From Chitinophaga pinensis (GTDB lineage: Bacteria > Bacteroidota > Bacteroidia > UKL13-3): a stretch of DNA of 57,728 nucleotides. Numbering within the stretch: position 1 is the first letter of the stretch; the number at the start of each line of letters is the position of its first letter. The notes below the pieces were generated by a model. That model searched no databases. It saw only the letters and a program-made list of their open reading frames with translations, and was not told the DNA's origin. This document shows, one piece after another, positions 17,894-27,809 of this stretch. The translations under genes and the position numbers were made by a program. The DNA lies in contig CAMDHZ010000019.1 of assembly GCA_945898275.1 (NCBI GenBank), forward strand, positions 1 to 57,728. The letters are read 5' to 3'.

Positions 17894-19027
17894 TTAAGAG
17901 ATGTCATCAAGTATAAACTCCGAGAAATTATCAATGTCAATCACTTTTGTATTGGGTTGATAGGCCTCTACAAACTTCTTTGGGAATTTAAACTTACCAG
18001 CATCTTTCCATTTAAACTCAAATGCCGACAACTTTAAATTTTCCTCCTCAACCCAATCTACCTCTTGCTGGTCTTTGGTTCGCCAAAAAAAGTAATTTGG
18101 ATAATGCAATTGGTAGTTCAAGTGTTTGATGCGCTCTGCAATTAAGAAATTTTCCCAAAGGGCGCCTTTGTCAGGTCTCAACTCTATTGGATTGTATGCC
18201 TTAATAATTGCATTCCGAATGCCATTGTCGTAAAAATAAATTTTCTTATTGGTTTTGATTTCACTCCTTAAATTACGGCTAAATGCATTTACCCTAAAAA
18301 TTACAAATGCCTTTTCTAAAAGCTGAATATAACTGCTCACCGTTTCTTTGCTAATGCCAAGCAAAGTTGCAAGTTCTGTATAAGAAACTTCAGACCCAAC
18401 TTGATATGCCAGTGCTTGCAAAAGCTTTTCTAATATATCTGGTTTTTGGATATTGGTTAAGGCAAGAATATCCTTGTACAAATAACTTTCGGTTAAATTT
18501 TTAAGAAATAATTTCTCTTCCCCTTTATGTGTTATAATATCTGGATACATTCCAAAAATAAGTCTGTTGTTAATATCTTGTTTTGCTTGCAGATACCCAT
18601 AATGGTTTGAAAGTTCTTTCCATGAAATAGGGAATAAAGTAAATTCAATTTTTCTTCCTGTAAGTGGTTCATTTATGGCATTGTTTAAATCCAAAGCTGA
18701 AGAGCCGCTCATAATCAATTGAACTTGTTTAAATTGGTCGTGTATGATTTTTGCCGTTAAGCCTATTTGATTAATACGTTGCGCTTCATCAATAAAAACA
18801 ATTTTATGATTGCCAATAATTCTCGCAATTTCTTGGGTGTTGTTTCTTGAAAGCATTTCCCTAATTTCTGAATCATCGCCGTCTAAAAACAAAAATTCAG
18901 AGGCTTCTCCCAATAAAGTTTTTATAAGAGTAGTCTTGCCTACCTGTCGAGGCCCCGTAATCACCAAGGTTTTTCCTTTGAATAGCCAATTCTTAACTTG
19001 GCTTAAAAACGCTCTTTGGATGCTCAT
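17894..19027 (-). CDS. AAA ATPase with DUF4143 domain (copy 2)
   Basis: 377 residues from MSIQRAFLSQ. Walker A GPRQVGKTTLI, Walker B IVFIDEAQRINQIG, winged-helix-like SYTELATLLGISKETVSSYI, and a nuclease-like end with QQEVDWVEEENLKLSAFEFK (D...ExK). The start at 19027 is preferred to 19081 because the longer frame runs back into the 32-bp repeat array and adds residues not seen in the other copies. Closer in sequence to copy 3 than to copy 1. Confidence 0.85.
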   Translation of the reverse strand: MSIQRAFLSQVKNWLFKGKTLVITGPRQVGKTTLIKTLLGEASEFLFLDGDDSEIREMLSRNNTQEIARIIGNHKIVFIDEAQRINQIGLTAKIIHDQFKQVQLIMSGSSALDLNNAINEPLTGRKIEFTLFPISWKELSNHYGYLQAKQDINNRLIFGMYPDIITHKGEEKLFLKNLTESYLYKDILALTNIQKPDILEKLLQALAYQVGSEVSYTELATLLGISKETVSSYIQLLEKAFVIFRVNAFSRNLRSEIKTNKKIYFYDNGIRNAIIKAYNPIELRPDKGALWENFLIAERIKHLNYQLHYPNYFFWRTKDQQEVDWVEEENLKLSAFEFKWKDAGKFKFPKKFVEAYQPNTKVIDIDNFSEFILDDIS

Positions 19028-19047
19028 AATGGCACAAATATATAAAT

Positions 19048-19134
19048 ATTCTCCGAAAAGACGTCTTTTTGGATAGTACATTCTCCAAAAAGACGTCTTT
19101 TCGGAGATTCAATTCTCCAAAAAGAGCTATTTTC
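19048..19134. repeat. Palindromic tandem repeat, about 2.7 units of 32 bp, before an AAA/DUF4143 gene
   Basis: ATTCTCC begins at 19048, 19080 and 19112, exactly 32 bases apart. Units 1 and 2 contain the perfect palindrome AAAAGACGTCTTTT flanked by TCC/GGA. The array begins 21 bases upstream of the start codon at 19027. Its sequence is unrelated to that of the 31-bp array, but its layout is the same. Confidence 0.85.
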
Positions 19135-19213
19135 ATAACAAGATTTGTTTAATTATTTGTTTAATAAAACTCCAAAATACGCATAGAAATTTTAATTTTT
19201 CAGTTTGTATTGG

Positions 19214-20623
19214 CTAAACTGCCAAGTCAAACTTCTCTTTCATATAGGGTATCCTCACTTTGCCAAATCCTTTCTTAGCAAATTTTTGTTTCATAGCATC
19301 TAATGCAGTGGTTTCGCCATGAACCAAAAAGATGGTTTTAATTTTCTTTTTGTTTTGACATTTCAACCATTCAAATATCTCGTCATAATCTGCATGGGCA
19401 GAATAATATTCCAATGACCTTACTTGTGCATTTACCCCATACTCCTCGCCAAAAATTCTAACCATCTTCTCCCCTGCTTTTAACCTTCCTCCCAAGCTCT
19501 CAGGCGTGCAATAGCCAACCAACAAAATGGTATTTTTCGGGTTTTCAATATTGTTGGCAATATGGTGTTTTACCCTACCAGCTTCTGCCATTCCACTGGC
19601 ACTAATGATGATGCAAGGTTCTTTGCTGCTGTTTAATGCTTTGCTGGCTTCTACATCTGAAATGTATTTTAGGTTCTTGAACCCAAAAGGCTCTGGATCG
19701 TGTTGGGTATATGCAACAAACTCCTCGCGGTAACATTCGGCATGAATGCGCATGGCTTGGGTGGCTTTTACAGAAAGCGGACTATCCACATAAACTTTAA
19801 CATTTGGCATTCTGCCTTCGTTTACGGCTTTGTCTAAAATATAGATTATTTCTTGGGTGCGGTCTACACTAAAAGCTGGTATAATTAGTTTACCTTTTTT
19901 TTCAATACAGGTATCATGGATAATATCTAGCAATTCGGCCTCAGCATCTTCAACTAATTGATGTTTTTTATTGCCATACGTGCTTTCACAAATCAAATAA
20001 TCACATTGCCTAAAAGGCTGAGGGTCGCGTAAGATGGGGTCATTATAACGGCCAATATCTCCACTAAAGGTTATTTTAGTTTTTTGTCCTGTGCCAGTCT
20101 TTATATCCAAATGAACTGATGCACTGCCCAATAAATGTCCAGCATCTGTAAAGTGAAGGCTAATTTCATTGTCTATTTTAAGAGTTTGGTCGTAGTCTAA
20201 TTCATTCATTAGTTTTAAGGCCACCTCTACGTCTTCTAATTCATATAAGGGTTCTATTAAATCTACGCCTTTGTTTTTCCTACGCTTATTGACCCATTTT
20301 AAATCAGCAGTTTGAATGTGGGCGCTGTCTGCCAGCATAATTTCGCACAAAGTTTTGGTTGCTGGGGTGCAAAAAATAATACCATTGAAACCTTCTCTCA
20401 CTAAACGCGGAATCAGGCCGCTATGGTCGATGTGTGCATGCGACAGTATCAGGTAATCAACTGCGCTAGGATCAAACCCAAACTTTCTATTTAAATCCTC
20501 CCTATTTTGAATGTAGCCTTGAACCAAACCACAATCCAAAAGTATTTGTGTTCCGCTTGGGGTAGTGAGTAAATGTTTACTGCCAGTAACCATTTGGGCA
20601 GCGCCAAAAAATTGAATTTGCAT
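19214..20623 (-). CDS. MBL-fold / beta-CASP RNA-processing exonuclease-like protein
   Basis: 469 residues. SHAHIDHSG (about 60-68) is the HxHxDH metallo-beta-lactamase motif, FTDAGHLLGS and SGDIGRY the later metal ligands, ISASGMAEAGRV and YYSAHADYDEI belong to the beta-CASP and C-terminal RMMBL parts. Members act as RNA endo/exonucleases (CPSF-73/RNase J-like). The full domain set is present. No clear operon partner. Confidence 0.85.
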   Translation of the reverse strand: MQIQFFGAAQMVTGSKHLLTTPSGTQILLDCGLVQGYIQNREDLNRKFGFDPSAVDYLILSHAHIDHSGLIPRLVREGFNGIIFCTPATKTLCEIMLADSAHIQTADLKWVNKRRKNKGVDLIEPLYELEDVEVALKLMNELDYDQTLKIDNEISLHFTDAGHLLGSASVHLDIKTGTGQKTKITFSGDIGRYNDPILRDPQPFRQCDYLICESTYGNKKHQLVEDAEAELLDIIHDTCIEKKGKLIIPAFSVDRTQEIIYILDKAVNEGRMPNVKVYVDSPLSVKATQAMRIHAECYREEFVAYTQHDPEPFGFKNLKYISDVEASKALNSSKEPCIIISASGMAEAGRVKHHIANNIENPKNTILLVGYCTPESLGGRLKAGEKMVRIFGEEYGVNAQVRSLEYYSAHADYDEIFEWLKCQNKKKIKTIFLVHGETTALDAMKQKFAKKGFGKVRIPYMKEKFDLAV

Positions 20624-20726
20624 GCAGCAAGATGGAAAATATTTATGGTTTAATCAAAAATTATAATTCTCATTTGTTGGTGTCGGTTTAATGTTGTTTT
20701 TTTACATGATATTTAGAGAGGAGAAT

Positions 20727-21338
20727 ATGCATTTAGCTATCGCAGGAAATATTGGGTCGGGCAAAACCACATTGACAACATTGCTTTCAAAGCATTATAA
20801 GTTTGAGCCACATTACGAGAATGTTGAGGACAATCCTTACATCAGTGATTTCTATGAAGATATGCAACGCTGGAGTTTCAATCTCCAAATTTTCTTTTTG
20901 AATGAACGTTACAATACTTTGTTGCATTTACAAAAAGCAAAGAAGAACATTATTCAAGACAGAACCATCTACGAAGACGCTCACATTTTCGCACCCAATT
21001 TGCATAGCATGGGTTTAATGAGTACCCGTGATTTTGAAACCTATCAAAAGTTATTTGAGTCGCTTAACCAAACCATCAAAGCGCCAGATTTATTGGTTTA
21101 TCTTAGGGCTTCTATTCCTTCTTTGGTAAATAATATTCAAAAGCGTGGAAGAGAATATGAAGACAGTATTCGTTTAGATTACCTGCGCAGGCTTAATGAG
21201 CGCTATGAAGCTTGGATTAGCTCTTATAAACACAAACACCTCATCATCGAAGTAGATGAATTAAATTTTGCAGAAAACTCAGAGCACTTAGGTTCAATCA
21301 TCAATAGAATACAAGCCGAGGTTAACGGCTTGTTTTAG
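20727..21338 (+). CDS. Deoxynucleoside kinase
   Basis: 203 residues from MHLAIAGNIGSGKTTL, which contains the Walker A P-loop. ENVEDNPYISDFYEDMQRW, FFLNERYNTL and QDRTIYEDAHIFA (the DR-[ST] and Glu substrate contacts) and the lid RGREYEDSI identify the dCK/dGK-like family that salvages deoxynucleosides. The start at 20727 follows an A/G-rich AGAGAGGAGAAT; the 12 extra residues of the upstream start are not family-like. Confidence 0.87.
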   Translation: MHLAIAGNIGSGKTTLTTLLSKHYKFEPHYENVEDNPYISDFYEDMQRWSFNLQIFFLNERYNTLLHLQKAKKNIIQDRTIYEDAHIFAPNLHSMGLMSTRDFETYQKLFESLNQTIKAPDLLVYLRASIPSLVNNIQKRGREYEDSIRLDYLRRLNERYEAWISSYKHKHLIIEVDELNFAENSEHLGSIINRIQAEVNGLF

Positions 21339-21341
21339 TTG

Positions 21342-22130
21342 TTACAAACTACCCGTTCTACCGCCATCTACTGGCACATTTATTCCGGTTATATAAGCTG
21401 CATATTCGCTTGCCAAAAAGGCTGCTGTAAAGGCAATTTCTTCTGGTTTTGCAAACCTATTCATAGGAATTTCTGAAAGCATTTCTTGGTTCACAGCTTC
21501 CACTTCTTCATTTTGCTTCAAAGCTTTGCCTTCAATAATTTGTTTTAATCTATCTGTTGAAGTTGCACCTGGCAAAATATTGTTTACAGTTATACCCATT
21601 GGTGCAAGTTCTGTAGCCATGGTTTTGCTCCAACTGGCTACTGCTCCTCTAATGGTATTACTTACTCCTAAACCTTTTAAAGGAATTTTAACACTAGTAG
21701 AAATGATGTTAATAATTCTTCCATAACCACTTTGTTTCATGCCATTAACAACGCCTTGAACCAAAAAGTGACTGCTGAGTAAGTGTGCGTTGAATGCGCC
21801 TAAAAACTCTTCTTCCTTTGCGTTCAAAACTGGGCCCGGACTTGGACCGCCGCTATTATTCACTAAAATTTGATAACTATAGTGTGCTTGAATTTTTTCT
21901 TCAATAGCTTGTTTAACTTGTTCTGGTTTAGAGAAATCAGCCACTAAAATATCATGTTTTTGTCCATCTTCACAAGGCAAATCTCTCACCATTCTTTCTA
22001 ACAAAGCGCCATTTCTGCTCATCATGGTAACGTTTGCTCCTAAAGCAGCAAACTGCTTGGCAATAGCCAATCCAATTCCTTTGGTGCTACCACAAACCAA
22101 AGCGTTTTTCCCTTTTAAGTCAATTTTCAT
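21342..22130 (-). CDS. SDR-family oxidoreductase
   Basis: 262 residues with the classical short-chain dehydrogenase layout: nucleotide-binding VCGSTKGIGLAIA (about 12-24), NNSGGPSPG (NNAG equivalent), and a C-terminal tail GINVPVDGGRTGSL. The usual catalytic YxxxK is not obvious: the segment after ISTSVKIPLKGLGVSNTIRG lacks a canonical Tyr-x3-Lys, so activity or mechanism may differ. Probably NAD(P)-dependent. It is convergent with the kinase, with a 3-base gap. Confidence 0.78.
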   Translation of the reverse strand: MKIDLKGKNALVCGSTKGIGLAIAKQFAALGANVTMMSRNGALLERMVRDLPCEDGQKHDILVADFSKPEQVKQAIEEKIQAHYSYQILVNNSGGPSPGPVLNAKEEEFLGAFNAHLLSSHFLVQGVVNGMKQSGYGRIINIISTSVKIPLKGLGVSNTIRGAVASWSKTMATELAPMGITVNNILPGATSTDRLKQIIEGKALKQNEEVEAVNQEMLSEIPMNRFAKPEEIAFTAAFLASEYAAYITGINVPVDGGRTGSL

Positions 22131-22301
22131 AACGCAAATCTAGTCGCCTTTAGGCTTATTTTTGAATTTTAGTTCTCCAGAAGCTCAATCTGTAAATATT
22201 ATTCTTTCACATGCTTTTAAATTGTGGCTAGAATAAATTATTTTTTGCAAATAGTATGTAAAATAATCCTCACATACCATATTTATCAATTATTTTGCAC
22301 C

Positions 22302-24296
22302 ATGCAGTTTTTGTATCCTGGATTTTTATATGCTTTAGGACTTGTTTCTATTCCTGTGCTAATTCACTTGTTTAACTTTAGACGTTATAAAAAAATCGTT
22401 TTTAGTGATATCCGTTTTTTAAAAGAATTTACAGAACAAAATAAAAAGCAACAAACACTCAAACATTTACTTATTTTATTGGCAAGAACTTTGGCCATTG
22501 CAGCATTGGTTTTTGCATTTGCGCAACCTTTTATACCTTCTAACCAACTACAATCAAGCACTTTATCAAATAAAATTAGCATTTATATTGATAATAGTCC
22601 AAGCATGGAAGCCATTGCCGAAAAGGGTTCTTTGCTAAACACAGCGAAAGAGGAGGCTCTAAAACTTGTAAAAGCCTTTCCCGACAAAGATGAATTTAGC
22701 TTACTTACCAACGATTTTGAAGGTAAGCACCAACGTTGGCTCAAAAAGAAAGATATACTTAAAGAAATCGAATTGCTTAGTCCTTCACAAACTTTTAGAA
22801 ATGCTGCCGAAATTCAGCTTAGGCAACAATCACTTTTTTCAGGGCAAGCAAATGGCCAAAACTTTTGGTTTAGTGATTTTCAACAAAATCTTAAATTAGA
22901 TGGAAGTGTAACATTTGATAGCGCTTTCCTTCCTAAACCCTTTATTTTGGAAGCAAATCAGGCACAAAACAAATGGATAGATTCTGCTTGGTTTCCTCAA
23001 CCTGTGTTACATTTAGGTTCAAACAATAAAATAAAAGTACGTATAAAAAATGGAGGAACAAGTCCTTGGGAAAACCAACCGCTAGTTTTAAAAATCGATG
23101 GCATTCAAAAGGCTTTGGTAAACCTTACCTGTAATGCTGGTGGCTCTGAAACAGCAGAAATTAATTTTAGCCTAAGTGATTATAAGTCGCATGGGTTTGA
23201 ACTCTTACTCACTGATTTTCCAATTGTTTTTGATGATGTATATTATCTAAGCGCTGCTGCAAAAAAAATCTTAAATGTATTGCTAATACACAATGGCGAA
23301 GGCAATAAACATTTGGAAACAGTGTTTAGCCTGGATTCTTTGTATGCATTTAGCAATATGCCAATTGGCAACCTAAAAAGCGAATTATTTGCTGACCAAC
23401 AGCTCATCATATTACAGTCACCGCAGGAAATGAGCGCAACAGTTTACCAAGAACTTGAGAAATTTGTGCGCTCAGGAGGTGTTTTGTTAGCAGTTCCTGG
23501 CGTAAAAATGGGAAATTCATTTCAAACCTTTTTGCAAAAAGTTGGGTTCGGTTTGAACCAAGCTCAAACCTCAAAACAGGTGTTCGAGAAACCAAGTCAA
23601 AGACACCCATTAATGGCTAATGTGTTTAGCAAACTTCCTGATTTGGCAGCCATGCCAACCGTTAATTCATGGTATAATTTCACCCTTAACAAGAGTCATA
23701 AAACCATTATTAGTTTAGAAAACGGACAAGAATGGCTAAGCGAGGTCGGTTTAGGAAAAGGTAGTGTTTATTTGATGGGTTCAAACCTAAATCTAGAAAG
23801 TGGAAATTTTGTGCAAAATGCCTTGTTTGTTCCGGTGATGTTAAACCTACCAATTCAAGCCATTCAAGCTGCACCAGCCTCTTTTTCAATTGGCAAACAA
23901 ATAAATTTCCCACTGCCATCGGAAGCTGCTGGAAAAGTTGTTCAAATTAAAAATGAGTTAGCTGATTACAGGGTAGAAACGAGATTACTTAACAATCAAG
24001 TTTTTGCTGCAATAAATGGAATTTCTCCTAAAGCAGGCATTTACAGCGTTCTAGCAGATGGCAACAAAATTACAAAAGTGGCTTTTAACTTCCCGCGGCA
24101 AGAGTCTAATATGAAGTTTTATGCCAAGGAAGAAATTGAGGCAAAATTAGGTGAGCCATTGTTGGTTCAAACCATTGATGCTTTTAGAAATACTATTTCG
24201 GCTACTGGGCAAGGAAAGGCTTTGTGGCGTTACTTCTTACTTTTGGCCTTGCTAATGATTCTTATTGAGGTATTGTTGTTGCGGCTATGGAAATAG
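22302..24296 (+). CDS. BatA-domain membrane protein with a VWA-like region
   Basis: 664 residues from MQFLYPGFLYALGLV, a BatA/aerotolerance N-terminal hydrophobic segment (IPVLIHLFNFRRYKK), a second membrane helix (about 55-80), then SIYIDNSPSMEAI, a MIDAS-like DxSxS, and a large periplasmic region with a GATase-like fold (EKFVRSGGVLLAVPG). A C-terminal membrane helix ends the chain. First gene of an operon-like run to 29941. I chose the ATG at 22302 because it begins the standard N-terminal motif; the 26 residues before it are not conserved-looking. Confidence 0.82.
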   Translation: MQFLYPGFLYALGLVSIPVLIHLFNFRRYKKIVFSDIRFLKEFTEQNKKQQTLKHLLILLARTLAIAALVFAFAQPFIPSNQLQSSTLSNKISIYIDNSPSMEAIAEKGSLLNTAKEEALKLVKAFPDKDEFSLLTNDFEGKHQRWLKKKDILKEIELLSPSQTFRNAAEIQLRQQSLFSGQANGQNFWFSDFQQNLKLDGSVTFDSAFLPKPFILEANQAQNKWIDSAWFPQPVLHLGSNNKIKVRIKNGGTSPWENQPLVLKIDGIQKALVNLTCNAGGSETAEINFSLSDYKSHGFELLLTDFPIVFDDVYYLSAAAKKILNVLLIHNGEGNKHLETVFSLDSLYAFSNMPIGNLKSELFADQQLIILQSPQEMSATVYQELEKFVRSGGVLLAVPGVKMGNSFQTFLQKVGFGLNQAQTSKQVFEKPSQRHPLMANVFSKLPDLAAMPTVNSWYNFTLNKSHKTIISLENGQEWLSEVGLGKGSVYLMGSNLNLESGNFVQNALFVPVMLNLPIQAIQAAPASFSIGKQINFPLPSEAAGKVVQIKNELADYRVETRLLNNQVFAAINGISPKAGIYSVLADGNKITKVAFNFPRQESNMKFYAKEEIEAKLGEPLLVQTIDAFRNTISATGQGKALWRYFLLLALLMILIEVLLLRLWK

Positions 24297-24330
24297 CGAA
24301 TAATCTCTATATTTGTCAAATCAGTCATTG

Positions 24331-25614
24331 ATGGCAATGAAATTAAGATTAAGTCAGGTTCTCATTTGTGATCCCGCATCCGGTTTTAATGGAAAAGTAT
24401 GTGACCTTTTACTAGAAGGTGGCATCATTCAGGCTATTGAACCTAGTGCTTCCGAAATTATAGAAACGCCGAAAGGTTATAAAGTACTTTCTTTAAAAGG
24501 AAAGGTGCTTTCACCGTCCTTCGCAGATTTGCGTGCAGATTTTTCTGATCCAGGATTCGAATACAACGAAACCATTGAAAGTGGAAGCAGGGCAGCCTTG
24601 CTTGGAGGTTTTACAGAAGTAGCAATTTTACCCTCTACCCTACCTACCCGAGATAATAAATCTGCTGTAGCTTATATTACAGGAAAATCTACCCAAGTTC
24701 CAATTCAAGTTCACCCTTATGGCGCAGCCACGCAAGGAAGAGAAGGCAAAGAAATGGCCGAATTATACGACATGAATTTGGCGGGCGCTATTGGGTTTAC
24801 GGATGGAAATCGTGCAATTAGTGATGCCGGTTTGCTACTTCGAATTTTGCAATACAACAAAATATTTGATGGGCTTTTGCTAGTTTTGCCTAACGACTTA
24901 AACCTCAGTGCTGGCGGACAAATGCATGAAGGAAAAGTAAGTACATTACTTGGATTAAAAGGAATCCCAGCCATTGCCGAGGAAACTGTAATCAGCAGAG
25001 ATTTGGAATTATTGAAATATGCAGAAGGCAAAATTCATTTCTCTTGTATAAGTACTAAAGGCGCTGTAGAAATTATCAGAAAGGCCAAACGCCAAGGATT
25101 TCAAGTAACTTGTGATGTAGCTGCAGCCAATTTATGCTTTACTGAGGAAGCCTTAATCAACTACGATTCAAACTTTAAAGTTGTTCCACCTTTGCGCAGC
25201 AAACTAGACCAAAAAGCACTTTGGGAGGGAATTGCAGACGGCACAATTGATGCCATTTGTAGTAATCACCAACCCCAAAGAATCGAAAACAAAGCAGTAG
25301 AATTTGAATATGCATTTCCGGGTATGGCAACCTTATCCCACACTTTTCAAATGCTGATGGAAGCAAAACCAGCAAACGTTAATCTGGCTCAAATCATAAA
25401 TGCTTTGAGCTGTCAACCTAGGAAAATATTAAACTTACCTTCCATTAAAATAGAAGTAGGTGCTAATGCCTCTTTGGTTTGCTACCACCTAAATAACTCG
25501 AATACATTATTAAATACAGGTTCAAAATCTGCAAATAGCCCATTGATAGGTAAAGAATTAAAAACCAAAATCGAATGGGTAATCCATAACAATCAAATTT
25601 ACACACAGGCATAA
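24331..25614 (+). CDS. Dihydroorotase-like amidohydrolase, probably catalytically inactive
   Basis: 427 residues (ATG at 24331; TTG 24313 and ATG 24337 also possible). Overall sequence is that of type I dihydroorotase: LSPSFADLRADFSDPGFEYNE, SGSRAALLGGFTEVAILP, ICSNHQP, EFEYAFPGMATL. The two metal-binding His of HxH are replaced (LRADF) and the catalytic Asp of the TDHAP-type motif appears as Asn (SNHQP). This is the pattern of noncatalytic dihydroorotase homologues. It may pair with aspartate carbamoyltransferase or have a structural role. Confidence 0.75.
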   Translation: MAMKLRLSQVLICDPASGFNGKVCDLLLEGGIIQAIEPSASEIIETPKGYKVLSLKGKVLSPSFADLRADFSDPGFEYNETIESGSRAALLGGFTEVAILPSTLPTRDNKSAVAYITGKSTQVPIQVHPYGAATQGREGKEMAELYDMNLAGAIGFTDGNRAISDAGLLLRILQYNKIFDGLLLVLPNDLNLSAGGQMHEGKVSTLLGLKGIPAIAEETVISRDLELLKYAEGKIHFSCISTKGAVEIIRKAKRQGFQVTCDVAAANLCFTEEALINYDSNFKVVPPLRSKLDQKALWEGIADGTIDAICSNHQPQRIENKAVEFEYAFPGMATLSHTFQMLMEAKPANVNLAQIINALSCQPRKILNLPSIKIEVGANASLVCYHLNNSNTLLNTGSKSANSPLIGKELKTKIEWVIHNNQIYTQA

Positions 25615-25615
25615 A

Positions 25616-26284
25616 ATGAATATTCACCAACCCAACCAAATGGCAGTGCTTGCGAGCTTAAAATCTCTGCTTAGCAATTATAATTCTGAAAAAGCTGCTG
25701 CTGCAGAAAAAGAAATCACTTCTATCATTGCAGATTACGATGAAAACTTTTTGGTTCGAGCCAAATTGATAGAAAATTGGGTAGCATCTAATGCAAGTTT
25801 TGAGCCCTTAGCAGATGTTTTATTTGATTTGCTTTTAGTACATTTTCTGTCGGCAGAATCACATATTGAAGATTATTTTGATTCTCCAGAATGGGAGCAT
25901 ATCGAGCAAAAGACATTAGACATGGGTTCAGAAATGCTAAACCTATTTTTATATATTGGAGAAGCAAATGAGAATGAAGTTGAAATTGGTTTAGAAGATT
26001 TCTTAACAGAGTTTTTATTGGTAGAAGAAGATGAGTTTCAAAATGAATACCGCATTTATGAAAGCTTAATTGTGAATCAAGATTTAATGGATGCAGATTT
26101 AAGCAGTATAAGAAATCTAAAAGATAGTGTGAAAGAAGATACTGGTCTAAAAGAATATTTTGTACCCATTGTTTTATTTTTCCAATACCTTGAAGATGAC
26201 ACTCAAGAAGAAACATTAAGTCAAGGTTTGGATGCATTTGAAACTTCAATTTATCATTCATTAATTTCATTTTATAAACCTTAA
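25616..26284 (+). CDS. Conserved acidic protein of unknown function
   Basis: 222 residues, rich in Glu and Asp, predicted helical, no signal peptide or membrane segment. It starts one base after the dihydroorotase-like stop and shares its stop with the start of the DUF4199 gene (TAATG). Function not recognised; tight coupling suggests it belongs with its neighbours. Confidence 0.65.
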   Translation: MNIHQPNQMAVLASLKSLLSNYNSEKAAAAEKEITSIIADYDENFLVRAKLIENWVASNASFEPLADVLFDLLLVHFLSAESHIEDYFDSPEWEHIEQKTLDMGSEMLNLFLYIGEANENEVEIGLEDFLTEFLLVEEDEFQNEYRIYESLIVNQDLMDADLSSIRNLKDSVKEDTGLKEYFVPIVLFFQYLEDDTQEETLSQGLDAFETSIYHSLISFYKP

Positions 26285-26826
26285 TGGAATCACAATTTAA
26301 AACCAACAAATGGCAAATTGTAACCAAATTTGCTATTGTATACTCACTTATAGTAATAGGATTTGGATTGATCCTATACATTTTTAACCTAACTATGAAA
26401 GCTGGCTGGGCAAGCGGATTAGTTAGTTTGTTGGCCTTATTTGGCTCAATTAATTATGGCATACTCGCACATAGGAATCAAAATTTAAATGGCTTTATCA
26501 CTTATGGCCAAGGTTTGGGAATTGGATTGCTAATTTCATTAATAGCAGGTGTTATTCTAGCCTTGTATCAATTGATTTTTAATTTATACATTGCTCCAGA
26601 AATGGCTACTAATTTAATGAATGAAGCCAAACGTCAAATGATTGAATCCAATTCATCAGAAGAAGACATAGAACGAACATTGAGTATGTTTAAGAAAATG
26701 AGTGAGCCTATTTATATTGTATTGGGTGGAATTGCAGGTAGCTTTATTTTTGGATTGATAGCATCTTTAATTATTGCTGCATTTACAAAAAAAGAAGACC
26801 CTGATTCGGCTTACAAAAATTTATAA
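26284..26826 (+). CDS. DUF4199 membrane protein
   Basis: 180 residues with four hydrophobic segments (about 12-32, 40-57, 72-98, 140-163). The segment GFITYGQGLGIGLLISLIAG and the following helix with EMATNLMNEAKRQMIESN are typical of DUF4199 proteins of Bacteroidota. Function unknown. Usually found, as here, ahead of a family 2 glycosyltransferase. Confidence 0.8.
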   Translation: MESQFKTNKWQIVTKFAIVYSLIVIGFGLILYIFNLTMKAGWASGLVSLLALFGSINYGILAHRNQNLNGFITYGQGLGIGLLISLIAGVILALYQLIFNLYIAPEMATNLMNEAKRQMIESNSSEEDIERTLSMFKKMSEPIYIVLGGIAGSFIFGLIASLIIAAFTKKEDPDSAYKNL

Positions 26827-26828
26827 GA

Positions 26829-27809
26829 ATGAGTTTAAATCCTTACCAAATATCTGTAGTTGTACCTTTTTTAAATGAGGATGAGTCCATTCCAGAACTC
26901 ATTCAATGGATTGAAAGGGTAATGGCTGCTAGCCATTTTACCTATGAAATTATTTTAGTAGACGATGGCAGCACAGATAACTCTTGGAAAATTGTTGAGC
27001 TAGAAAGTCAAAGAAATCCTAACATCAAAGCCATAAAGTTTAGGAGAAATTACGGCAAAAGTGCAGCTTTAAATGTAGGTTTTCATGCTGTAAGTGGAGA
27101 TGTTGTGATAACCATGGATGCAGACATGCAGGATAGTCCAGATGAGATTCCTGAGTTATACCGACTGATTACCGAAGAGAATTATGATATTGTAAGTGGC
27201 TGGAAAAAGAAACGGTTTGACCCAATTTCAAAAACCATTCCTACCAAGTTTTTCAACTACGTAACACGCAAAATAAGTGGTATTCATTTGCATGATTTCA
27301 ACTGCGGCTTAAAAGCCTACAAACAAGATGTAGTAAAATCAATAGAAGTTTATAACGAGATGCATCGCTATATCCCTGTAATTGCTAAATGGGCAGGCTT
27401 CAAGAAGATTGGTGAAAAAGTAGTTCAACATCGTTCACGTAAATATGGAACTACAAAGTTTGGCGGAATCTCTAGGTTTATAAACGGATTTCTAGATTTA
27501 CTAACCATTTTCTTCGTTTCTAAATTTGGCAAAAAACCCATGCATTTTTTTGGTGTTTGGGGAACCATCATGTTTATTTTGGGTTTTATTGGTGCCTTAA
27601 CCATCGGTATAGACAAATTAGTTCATGTATATAATGGAGACACCTTGCCACGAAATATCACTGAGCAACCCGTTTTCTTCCTTTGTTTAGTGGCCTTAAT
27701 TATTGGGGTTCAATTGTTCTTAGCCGGCTTTATTGGTGAAATGATTTCTAGAAACGCAACAGAAAGAAACATTTATGGTATCACCAAAAAGATTGGCTTA
27801 AATGACTAA
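26829..27809 (+). CDS. Family 2 glycosyltransferase with two C-terminal membrane helices
   Basis: 326 residues. GT-A fold: SVVVPFLNEDESIPEL, VDDGSTDNSW, MDADMQDSPDEIP and the RHS-like QHRSRKYGTTKF. Two membrane helices (about 238-262 and 275-300) place it with DPM1/GtrB-type polyprenyl-phosphate glycosyltransferases, which charge a lipid carrier with a sugar at the inner membrane. It overlaps the next glycosyltransferase gene by 8 bases. Confidence 0.85.
   Translation: MSLNPYQISVVVPFLNEDESIPELIQWIERVMAASHFTYEIILVDDGSTDNSWKIVELESQRNPNIKAIKFRRNYGKSAALNVGFHAVSGDVVITMDADMQDSPDEIPELYRLITEENYDIVSGWKKKRFDPISKTIPTKFFNYVTRKISGIHLHDFNCGLKAYKQDVVKSIEVYNEMHRYIPVIAKWAGFKKIGEKVVQHRSRKYGTTKFGGISRFINGFLDLLTIFFVSKFGKKPMHFFGVWGTIMFILGFIGALTIGIDKLVHVYNGDTLPRNITEQPVFFLCLVALIIGVQLFLAGFIGEMISRNATERNIYGITKKIGLND

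Noticed and set aside
19048-19134. CRISPR-like array (31-32 bp periods at three loci)
   Set aside because: Units are adjacent repeats without unique spacers, only about 2.7 copies, each in a gene leader; no cas genes in the window.
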